A stretch of DNA of 11,482 nt. It comes from an uncultured Bacillota bacterium. GTDB lineage: Bacteria > Bacillota > Clostridia > Peptostreptococcales > Anaerovoracaceae. Of this stretch, positions 1 to 5,758 are shown one piece after another. Each line of letters begins with the position of its first letter. The stretch's first letter is position 1. Made by a program: the position numbers and the translations under genes. The stretch covers positions 1 to 11,482 of the forward strand of contig CAMNJK010000030.1 of NCBI GenBank assembly GCA_946541435.1, given 5' to 3'. The notes under the pieces are model-generated. The model was not told the DNA's origin, did not search any database, and saw only the letters and a list, made by a program, of their open reading frames with translations.

Positions 1-39
1 TGTTGCGGATCTTCTGCTGCCGGCAGAAATCCATTTAAC

Positions 40-69
40 AGTATATCCTATGGACCGCCTCGTTGTAAA
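40..69 (-). promoter_or_regulatory. Candidate promoter reading out of the left edge
   Basis: On the minus strand a -35 box TTTACA (69-64) and a -10 box TATACT (45-40) are separated by 18 bases; each matches the sigma-70 consensus at 5 of 6 positions. The predicted start would lie near position 33, so the transcript would run off the window. It implies a minus-strand gene or RNA to the left that cannot be seen. No ribosome binding site is visible before the edge. This is a pattern match only. Confidence 0.4.
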
Positions 70-162
70 GTAGGAGTCCCGCGGTTTCACAAAGCCTTCA
101 CAGGCGCCCGGAAAATACGATCTCCTGCAGTGTGTTCATCCCGCAGCAGAACTGGCTGCAGG

Positions 163-190
163 CGAAGACCCGGGATTCCCCGGGTCTTCG
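163..190. repeat. Perfect inverted repeat (12-bp stem, 4-base loop)
   Basis: The arm CGAAGACCCGGG (163-174) is repeated as its exact reverse complement at 179-190 around the loop ATTC. It lies downstream of the minus-strand permease gene. No T-tract follows on either strand, so it is not a classical intrinsic terminator. It could act as a transcript-end stabiliser or a back-up terminator. Confidence 0.6.
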
Positions 191-207
191 TCAAGCTTGT
201 TTAGTTT

Positions 208-226
208 GGAAGTTATCGGTACTTCC
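208..226. repeat. Inverted repeat (6-bp stem, 7-base loop)
   Basis: GGAAGT (208-213) and ACTTCC (221-226) can pair around a 7-base loop. This is the middle one of three successive hairpins between the permease stop codon and position 163. The function is unknown; it may be part of the 3' end of the permease transcript. Confidence 0.4.
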
Positions 227-232
227 ATATAG

Positions 233-256
233 GAAAAGGGACGTCGCCCCCTTTTC
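233..256 (-). terminator. Possible terminator of the permease gene
   Basis: GAAAAGGG (233-240) pairs with CCCTTTTC (249-256), starting two bases beyond the permease stop codon on the minus strand. Read on that strand the hairpin has A residues at its 5' foot and TTTTCC at its 3' foot, as in many bidirectional-type terminators. The T-run is short and sits mostly within the stem, so efficiency is uncertain. Confidence 0.4.
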
Positions 257-258
257 TT

Positions 259-1542
259 TCAGTTCCAGTATCCGCCGAACAGAATCAGCAGATATCCCGA
301 TGCCAGAAGGATCGACAGCAGCATGACAGGAGCTCCCACCTTTAGATAATCCATGAAAGCGATGGGGTAGCCGCGTCTGGCGGAGATTCCCGTGAGCACC
401 ACATTGGCAGACGCGCCGATGATGGTCCCGTTGCCGCCGAAGCAGGCGCCGATAGATACAGCCCACCAGAGAGGCCATACATCGACTCCCTGGGCCTGGA
501 TCCCCATGATCAGGGGAATCAGCGTCGCCACAAAGGGAATGTTGTCCAGCACCGCTGAACAGAGGGCGGATACCCAGAGTATGACCAGCATCAGGATCAC
601 ATAGTGACTTCCTGTGGTTCGCATCATCAGATCTGCCAGAGCCTGAATGATGCCTGTCTTCTCCATACCCCCCACCACAATAAACAGAAATGCGAAGAAT
701 ATGATGGTCGGCCATTCCACCCTGCTGATGGTCTCCTCCACGTCCTGCCTGCCGATCAGGATCATGCATCCGGCGCAGGAGAGGGCAATGATGCCGGTCT
801 GGATCCCCCGTACATCGTGAAAGATGAAAGCGGCTGCCACCACAAAGACCATGAAGATGCTCTTGCGGAACAGAACCACATCCCGGATCTCCTCTTTCTC
901 ATCCAGCAGAAGGATCTCATCCATCCTCGATCTTGGCACCTGCAGCCCCTTCCTGTAAAGAACGCGGAAGAAAACCACGGCCGCGGCCATGGATATGAGC
1001 ACGATGGTGCCGTCATAAAAGAGGAACTGCATAAAACTGATGTCCGCAGCGCTCCCGATCATGATATTCGGCGGATCTCCGATCAGCGTTGCCGTTCCGC
1101 CCAGATTGGACGCGATGATCTGCGTCAGCAGATAGGGAACCGGATTCAGTTCCAGTTTCCGGCAGATGATGAATGTCATCGGTCCGATCAGGAGAACTGT
1201 CGTCACATTGTCCAGGAAGGAAGAAAGAACCGCTGTAATGATCATGAAATAGACCATGATCTTCCAGGGGTCTCCCCCTGCGGCTTTGGCCGTACGGATC
1301 GCCAGGTATTCGAAAAAACCGGAGTTTCGGATCACACCCACGAACATCATCATGCCCATCAGGACCCCCAGGGTGTTGAAGTCGATGTAGTCCAGCGCCT
1401 CCCCGGGTTCCAGGATCCCAAGCAGGATCAGGATCAGTGACCCGATCAGGGCGCATGCCGCCCGGTGTATTTTATCTGAAATAATGACTGCGATCACAGC
1501 GACAAATACCGCCACCGCAATGATCTGAGATGCCATACGCAT
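259..1542 (-). CDS. ArsB/NhaD/SLC13-family ion permease
   Basis: A 427-residue polytopic membrane protein, predicted to carry an anion or an antiported ion across the cytoplasmic membrane. The fold shows two pseudo-symmetric halves typical of the ion transporter superfamily. Half one has LDNVTTV near residue 110 and GGTATLIGDPPN at 148-159; half two has LDNIPF at 332-337 and GGNGTIIGASAN at 369-380. These re-entrant-loop motifs are those of the ArsB/NhaD/P-protein branch. A charged cytoplasmic loop lies at about 200-225. The length is normal for the family. An AAGGAGGGGG ribosome binding site (1553-1544) precedes ATG 1542; a second in-frame ATG two codons later, at 1536, is equally well spaced. 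The substrate cannot be told: arsenite, citrate or another dicarboxylate, sodium/proton exchange and sulfate are all found in related families, and no arsenic genes are nearby. It stands next to a membrane-bound LuxR-type regulator, which may control it. Confidence 0.9.
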   Translation of the reverse strand: MRMASQIIAVAVFVAVIAVIISDKIHRAACALIGSLILILLGILEPGEALDYIDFNTLGVLMGMMMFVGVIRNSGFFEYLAIRTAKAAGGDPWKIMVYFMIITAVLSSFLDNVTTVLLIGPMTFIICRKLELNPVPYLLTQIIASNLGGTATLIGDPPNIMIGSAADISFMQFLFYDGTIVLISMAAAVVFFRVLYRKGLQVPRSRMDEILLLDEKEEIRDVVLFRKSIFMVFVVAAAFIFHDVRGIQTGIIALSCAGCMILIGRQDVEETISRVEWPTIIFFAFLFIVVGGMEKTGIIQALADLMMRTTGSHYVILMLVILWVSALCSAVLDNIPFVATLIPLIMGIQAQGVDVWPLWWAVSIGACFGGNGTIIGASANVVLTGISARRGYPIAFMDYLKVGAPVMLLSILLASGYLLILFGGYWN

Positions 1543-1568
1543 TCCCCCTCCTTATGCTTCATGCAATG

Positions 1569-1629
1569 TCTCTCATTCGAACAATCTCTCATGCGAGCAT
1601 GGGGTATTCTAAGGCATGATCTCATTCGG
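1569..1629. repeat. Three direct repeats upstream of the permease, candidate operators
   Basis: Related words occur at 1569-1580 (TCTCTCATTCGA), 1585-1596 (TCTCTCATGCGA) and 1620-1629 (TCTCATTCGG). The first two are 16 bases apart and the third is 33 bases beyond the matching part of the second, that is close to 1.5 and 3 helical turns. They lie 27 to 87 bases before the permease start. A weak -10 match, TAGAAT, falls at 1611-1606 on the minus strand with no good -35 box, as at activator-dependent promoters. The second copy also contains the inverted word CATGC-GA-GCATG (1590-1601). Regulator binding is inferred from position only. Confidence 0.4.
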
Positions 1630-1755
1630 GCGCTATCGGGCAAACGTATTAAGATGGGTATGAAGACGGGTTGACTCGAAATGGCACTTTTATTGGAATT
1701 GCAACGTCTAGCACTCCAGTACTACCTGTATTTCGCATGGATCGGGCCGGACAGG

Positions 1756-1771
1756 CCGGGGTTTTCCCCGG
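1756..1771. repeat. Short GC-rich inverted repeat
   Basis: CCGGGG (1756-1761) and CCCCGG (1766-1771) form a perfect 6-bp stem around TTTT. It lies between the regulator terminator and the permease leader. No T-tract follows on either strand. It may add to transcript insulation; no other role can be supported. Confidence 0.35.
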
Positions 1772-1784
1772 TTCGGAGGCAAAT

Positions 1785-1805
1785 AAAAAAACCACCCCAT
1801 GGTGG
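1785..1805 (-). terminator. Intrinsic terminator after the LuxR-type regulator
   Basis: On the minus strand, directly after the regulator stop codon, CCACC (1805-1801) pairs with GGTGG (1796-1792) around a 4-base loop, followed by seven T residues (1791-1785) and then ATTT. The stem is short but all strong pairs except one, and the T-tract is good. It probably ends the metK-lysC-regulator transcript and separates it from the permease gene. Confidence 0.65.
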
Positions 1806-1806
1806 A

Positions 1807-2844
1807 CTACTGTTCCTGGTCGTGGTTCTCCATCTGCTCCACCGATTCTTCGTTGATGATGCAGTGGACCCCGACTCTGTTTTTGACTCCCATCTTCCGG
1901 AAAATATTATAGACGTGAGTTTTGACTGTGCTCTCCGAGAGGAAGAGCATTTCCGCGATCTCCCGGTTGGTTCTGCCCCGGTAGATCAGCTCTACAACTT
2001 CTTTTTCTCTGGGTGTGAGCTGGTATTGTTCCCGGACCTCTTCGATCCGTTCTCGTATGTCAGGCGTTCTGGCCTGCGCCGGCTGCTGCGGCTGTTGTTC
2101 ATCCGGCGGCGCGGTCTGTATCGGCCCGTCCTCCGCTTCAAAGGCAGGCCGGAAGATCTTTCGGTAACTGTAGATCAGATTCACCGCGTTGATGGCCATC
2201 CATATGATGATGGTCAGATCCATGGGCGCGCGGATGAAGCCGCTGTTGCCCCAGTAGACCGAAGTCTCGCTCCAGAAGTAGGAGATATAGTTCCACAGGA
2301 GCATCCCTGTGATCAGGATCAGATAATGGAGGTCTGTTTTTTCTCCGCCGACGGCGGCATAAATGATATGGGCCACACACACCGACAGGAAACCCACGAT
2401 CAGAAGGATGTCGCTGGCCAGAAGCAGCCATTTCAGGGTATAGAACTGGTTCAGGCTGAGGGCGATGGTCAGCACCAGCCACACCAGAGAATACAGGGGC
2501 AGGTACCGAAGCATGACCCGGTCCAGATGTTTCAGGGCCTCTCTCTGAATGATGCGCTGCTGCAGCAGGATCCACAGGCACATGGCGCCGGCGATGATGC
2601 AGTTGCCGATCCGCATGACCTCCAGATTGCTGAAGATGCCCAGCACATAGTTTCCGTAATAGATGATCATATCATAAAAACAGGTCGCAAGAAGTCCGCC
2701 CATAAACAAGGCCATGGGCTTACCCAGCTCCGTTCTCTGGCGCTGTCTGGACAGCATGGGAAGAACGCAGCAGGTGACACCTGCCACGCCCAGGGCTATG
2801 CTGATGATATAAAATAGCAGGATTATTTCCCTGAAATAATGCAT
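1807..2844 (-). CDS. Membrane-bound LuxR-type transcriptional regulator (7TM-HTH)
   Basis: A 345-residue protein joining a membrane sensor to a DNA-binding domain. About seven hydrophobic helices are visible, at roughly 5-30, 44-72, 78-97, 114-133, 137-165, 171-191 and 207-228, followed by a Pro/Gln-rich linker (about 240-262). A LuxR/GerE helix-turn-helix lies at about 276-326, with the family signature LTPREKEVV, then NREIAEML and STVKTHVYNIFRKMGV. An odd number of helices places the HTH in the cytoplasm if the N-terminus is outside. The start at 2844 is chosen because AGGAGG stands 5 bases upstream; a longer reading from 2964 would overlap lysC and lacks support. There is no phospho-receiver domain, so the signal is probably sensed directly by the membrane part. 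It lies 58 bases after lysC, and the permease next to it is the most likely target. The ligand and exact regulon are unknown. Confidence 0.85.
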   Translation of the reverse strand: MHYFREIILLFYIISIALGVAGVTCCVLPMLSRQRQRTELGKPMALFMGGLLATCFYDMIIYYGNYVLGIFSNLEVMRIGNCIIAGAMCLWILLQQRIIQREALKHLDRVMLRYLPLYSLVWLVLTIALSLNQFYTLKWLLLASDILLIVGFLSVCVAHIIYAAVGGEKTDLHYLILITGMLLWNYISYFWSETSVYWGNSGFIRAPMDLTIIIWMAINAVNLIYSYRKIFRPAFEAEDGPIQTAPPDEQQPQQPAQARTPDIRERIEEVREQYQLTPREKEVVELIYRGRTNREIAEMLFLSESTVKTHVYNIFRKMGVKNRVGVHCIINEESVEQMENHDQEQ

Positions 2845-2874
2845 TCTTTCCTCCTGTTTTCTCCTGATCTTCGG

Positions 2875-2896
2875 GCAAAGACCGGCCAGCCTTTGC
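2875..2896. repeat. Imperfect copy of a 22-base palindrome between lysC and the regulator
   Basis: The 22 bases begin GCAAAGACCGG and end CCAGCCTTTGC. They differ at only two positions from the perfect palindrome at 6383-6404. The element lies in the 58-base gap between the lysC stop and the regulator start. As minus-strand RNA it can fold into a hairpin of nine pairs, including G-U pairs, with a 4-base loop, but there is no T-tract behind it. It could stabilise or partly separate the two parts of the transcript. Confidence 0.6.
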
Positions 2897-2902
2897 TCTG
2901 CT

Positions 2903-4219
2903 CTAGCCGACGAATGCCTTATAGATGGCACGGATGGCCTTTTCGAAATCCTTCTCTGCCACACCGACGATGATGTTCATCTCGCTGGAGCCCTGGTCGA
3001 TCATCCGGATGTTGACCCCGGCTTCCGCCAGCGCGCCGAAGAGCTGGGCCGATGTGCCGGTACGGAATGCCATGCCGGCGCCTACGGTGGCGATCAGCGC
3101 CAGATCCGTGGAGACTTCCATGGCTTCAGGCTTCAGCTGACGTTCGAACTCTTCCATGATCTCTTCGACTTTGCCCTCAACGATCTTGCTGTTGAGCACC
3201 ACGGACATGGTGTCGATGCCGGAGGGGATATGTTCGATGGTCACATCGTGATCCTCCAGGATCCCCGCCATCTTGCGGATGAATCCCTTCTGACCGATCA
3301 TGTGGCTGTTGAATATGGTAATGGAAGTAAATCCACGGCTTCCCGCGATGCCGGAAATGATCTGTCCCTCCTCCAGGACGGCAGGTTCTGATGTGATCAT
3401 GGTTCCCGGATCCTGGGGCCGGTTGGTGTTGCGGATATTGATGGGAATATTGGCCACCTTGGCCGGATAGATCGCTTCCTCGTGCAGTACGGAGGCGCCC
3501 ATATAGGCCAGCTCACGCAGCTCCTTATAGGAGATGTGGCTGATGGGCTTCGGATTCTCCACGATGCGGGGATCCGCCACCAGGAATCCGGATACATCGG
3601 TCCAGTTCTCATAGACATCGGCGCCCACCGCCCGGGCGATCAGGGCTCCGGTGATGTCTGAACCGCCTCTGGAAAAGGTCTTGATGCTGCCGTCGATCCG
3701 GGATCCGTAGAAGCCCGGAACCACGAAGCGGCCCTCTCCCTTCAGCGCGCCTGCCAGTTCATCATTGGTGCGCTCTTCCATGAACTTGCCCTTGTCGCTG
3801 AATTTGATGACTTTGGCGGAATCCAGGAATTCAAATCCCAGATAAGCTGCGATGATCTTGGCGTTCAGGTATTCTCCCCGGCTGGCGATGTAGTCCGCGC
3901 TGGCGCCTTCATTGATGTTGCTGCGGATCTCCGCCAGCTCATCCTTGATGCCGACATCCACGCCCAGACTGCTCTCCAGAGACATGAAACGGTCTGTGAT
4001 CACCTGAAAGATCTGTTCATAGGCCAGCTTGTGATCGATATGGGTCTTGCAGAGGTAGAGCAGATCTGTGACCTTGCTGTCCTCGCTGAACCGCTTGCCC
4101 GGAGCTGAGACGACCACATATCTGATGTCCTCATCCTCAAATACGATATCTCTGATTTTGTTGATCTGGATCGCGTCCGCCACGGAGGATCCGCCGAACT
4201 TGGCTACTTTGATGCCCAT
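2903..4219 (-). CDS. lysC: Aspartate kinase
   Basis: Phosphorylates L-aspartate with ATP to 4-phospho-L-aspartate, the first step towards lysine, threonine, methionine and diaminopimelate. The 438 residues contain the amino-acid kinase fold with KFGGSSVAD (7-15), the substrate-binding region SADYIASRGEYLNAKI (107-122) and SRGGSDITGALIA (183-195). Two C-terminal ACT domains follow from about 300, including IDQGSSEMNIIVGV (407-420). ACT domains in this family bind end-product amino acids, so feedback inhibition, typically by lysine, is expected. Length is normal. ATG 4219 is the only start available before an in-frame stop, but the nearest good Shine-Dalgarno word AAGGAAGG (4248-4241) is 21 bases away, so initiation may be weak. 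It lies 95 bases after metK in the same direction, which groups aspartate-family and methionine metabolism. The gene could equally be labelled with another aspartokinase name. Confidence 0.95.
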   Translation of the reverse strand: MGIKVAKFGGSSVADAIQINKIRDIVFEDEDIRYVVVSAPGKRFSEDSKVTDLLYLCKTHIDHKLAYEQIFQVITDRFMSLESSLGVDVGIKDELAEIRSNINEGASADYIASRGEYLNAKIIAAYLGFEFLDSAKVIKFSDKGKFMEERTNDELAGALKGEGRFVVPGFYGSRIDGSIKTFSRGGSDITGALIARAVGADVYENWTDVSGFLVADPRIVENPKPISHISYKELRELAYMGASVLHEEAIYPAKVANIPINIRNTNRPQDPGTMITSEPAVLEEGQIISGIAGSRGFTSITIFNSHMIGQKGFIRKMAGILEDHDVTIEHIPSGIDTMSVVLNSKIVEGKVEEIMEEFERQLKPEAMEVSTDLALIATVGAGMAFRTGTSAQLFGALAEAGVNIRMIDQGSSEMNIIVGVAEKDFEKAIRAIYKAFVG

Positions 4220-4285
4220 GTTACTGTACCGTTTCTGTTTCCTTCCTTATGTTGTATCTGTTCTTTTGTATCAGTTGCTTTATAA

Positions 4286-4313
4286 CTTCCGGTTCGCTGC
4301 TTCCGGTTCGCTG
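4286..4313. repeat. Exact tandem 14-base repeat between metK and lysC
   Basis: CTTCCGGTTCGCTG occurs twice head to tail (4286-4299 and 4300-4313), one base before the metK stop codon. The right copy merges with the perfect 12-base palindrome CGCTGATCAGCG (4309-4320), which contains the metK stop codon. It looks like a local slippage duplication. No T-tract suggests a terminator here, so metK and lysC can be on one transcript. Confidence 0.75.
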
Positions 4314-4314
4314 A

Positions 4315-5502
4315 TCAGCGGAGTTCCTGCTTCAGTTCCTCCACCTTGTCCAGCCGCTCCCAGGGCAGATCCAGGTCGGTCCTGCCGAAGTGGCCGTAGG
4401 CCGCCACCTGACGGTAAATGGGCCGCCGCAGGTCCAGATCCCGGATGATGGCCGCAGGACGCATGTCAAAATGCGCCTGAACGATCTCGGCCAGCTTCTC
4501 ATCGGGAAGCTTCCCGGTGCCGAAGGAGTCCACCATGATGGATACCGGCCGGGCCACACCGATGGCATAGGCCAGCTGGAGTTCGCATCTGTCCGCCAGT
4601 CCTGCCGCCACCAGGTTCTTGGCCGCGTATCTGGCCGCGTAAGCAGCGGACCGGTCCACCTTTGTGGGGTCCTTGCCGCTGAAAGCGCCGCCGCCGTGGC
4701 GTGCATAACCGCCGTAGGTATCAACGATGATCTTCCGTCCGGTCAGGCCGGAATCTCCCTGGGGTCCGCCGATGACGAACCGTCCGGTGGGATTGATCAG
4801 GAATTTGGTGGCGCCGTCCATCAGGGTCGGCTCGATGACGTACCGGATCACATGCTCGATCAGATCTGCCCGGATCTGCTCCAGTGTGACGTCCGGATCG
4901 TGCTGTGTGGAGACCACCACGGTATCCACACGGAGGGGCCGGTCGCCGTCGTATTCCACGGTGACCTGGGTCTTGCCGTCGGGACGGAGATAGGGAAGGG
5001 TCCCGTTCTTTCTCACTTCTGTCAGACGGCGGGCCAGGCGATGGGCCAGGGCGATGGGCATGGGCATCATCTCCGGGGTCTCATTGCAGGCATAGCCGAA
5101 CATGAGTCCCTGGTCTCCGGCGCCGGTCTCATCCATGGCAGCCTCATCCGCCAGGGATCCGTCCTTGTATTCCAGGGCCTTATCGACGCCCATGGCGATG
5201 TCCGGAGACTGCTCGTCGATGGAAGTCATGACCGCGCAGGTGGTGCCGTCGAATCCGTATTTGGCTCTGTCATAGCCGATGTCCACGATGACCTGGCGGA
5301 CCAGCTTGGGGATGTCCACATAACACTCTGTACTGATCTCGCCCATGACCATGGCATATCCGGTATTCACCGTGGTCTCCGCCGCCACTCTGCCGTTGGG
5401 ATCCATCTCCAGGATGGCGTCGACGATGGCGTCCGAGATCTGGTCACAGATTTTATCCGGATGACCTTCGGTAACAGATTCAGATGTAAATAATTTTCTC
5501 AT
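4315..5502 (-). CDS. metK: S-adenosylmethionine synthase
   Basis: Makes S-adenosylmethionine from methionine and ATP, releasing phosphate and pyrophosphate; a cytosolic tetrameric enzyme that supplies nearly all methylation. The 395-residue length is typical. Visible signatures are [21 protein letters not shown] near the N-terminus (5-25), the family hexapeptide GAGDQG at 127-132, and the phosphate-binding loop [16 protein letters not shown] at 270-285. The ATG at 5502 is preceded by GAGGTGAT with a 5-base gap, and the N-terminus [17 protein letters not shown] matches the family start. It is the first gene of the minus-strand group metK-lysC-regulator, with a near-consensus promoter and a leader of about 60 bases. 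That leader is too short for a SAM-I riboswitch and shows none of its conserved parts. Confidence 0.98.
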   Translation of the reverse strand: MRKLFTSESVTEGHPDKICDQISDAIVDAILEMDPNGRVAAETTVNTGYAMVMGEISTECYVDIPKLVRQVIVDIGYDRAKYGFDGTTCAVMTSIDEQSPDIAMGVDKALEYKDGSLADEAAMDETGAGDQGLMFGYACNETPEMMPMPIALAHRLARRLTEVRKNGTLPYLRPDGKTQVTVEYDGDRPLRVDTVVVSTQHDPDVTLEQIRADLIEHVIRYVIEPTLMDGATKFLINPTGRFVIGGPQGDSGLTGRKIIVDTYGGYARHGGGAFSGKDPTKVDRSAAYAARYAAKNLVAAGLADRCELQLAYAIGVARPVSIMVDSFGTGKLPDEKLAEIVQAHFDMRPAAIIRDLDLRRPIYRQVAAYGHFGRTDLDLPWERLDKVEELKQELR

Positions 5503-5569
5503 ATCAAATCACCTCATTCTCTTGAAGCGTTGGCTTTTCAGCGTTGTCAAGGTCTTTACAGACTTATTA

Positions 5570-5598
5570 ATTATATCTTACTGAAAAAAGCCGGTCAA
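5570..5598 (-). promoter_or_regulatory. metK promoter
   Basis: On the minus strand TTGACC (5598-5593) and a perfect TATAAT (5575-5570) are separated by exactly 17 bases, a near-consensus vegetative promoter. Transcription would start near 5563, giving a metK leader of about 60 bases. The leader contains the small inverted repeat GTCT-TTAC-AGAC (5552-5563) at its very start and two copies of CAACGCT on the minus strand between about 5525 and 5546. Confidence 0.85.
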
Positions 5599-5709
5599 TA
5601 GAACTTTGTATTGGTATATTGCATTTTATTTGACTTTCTGTTTTTGCCGCCGGCGCAGGAAGCTGCCCGCGGAACCCGCAGTTTTGACCTACAAATCCCC
5701 CCGCCGCAA

Positions 5710-5718
5710 TGATATAAT
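5710..5718 (+). promoter_or_regulatory. Extended -10 promoter of the unknown gene
   Basis: TGATATAAT is a perfect -10 hexamer (5713-5718) with an upstream TG dinucleotide, the extended -10 form. The only good -35 word, TTGACC (5684-5689), is 23 bases away, too far for normal use, so recognition would rest on the extended -10. Transcription would start near 5725, about 34 bases before the start codon at 5759. The direction is divergent from metK. Confidence 0.6.
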
Positions 5719-5758
5719 CAGTGAGGACACTGTATCAGCACAGAAAGGAATCCCCATC

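Noticed and set aside
105..190. Short minus-strand frame ending in MNTLQEIVFSGRL
   Set aside because: Fewer than 30 codons between stops, no ribosome binding site, and it reads through the perfect hairpin at 163-190. It could be a gene remnant, but the evidence is too thin.
1556..1700. CRISPR-like array suggested by the repeated TCTCTCAT words
   Set aside because: Only three short, imperfect copies at unequal spacing, with no spacer-length regularity and no cas genes nearby.
2844..2964. Extended N-terminus of the LuxR-type regulator starting at 2964
   Set aside because: The extra 40 residues are basic and overlap lysC; the internal ATG at 2844 has an ideal AGGAGG site and begins the first membrane helix.
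4390..5493. 367-codon plus-strand open frame opposite metK
   Set aside because: MetK is certain on the minus strand; the plus reading is rich in His, Gly and Asp and matches nothing known.
5684..5718. Standard -35/-10 promoter with TTGACC and TATAAT upstream of the unknown gene
   Set aside because: The gap is 23 bases, too long for normal sigma-70 recognition; the TG before the -10 supports an extended -10 promoter instead.
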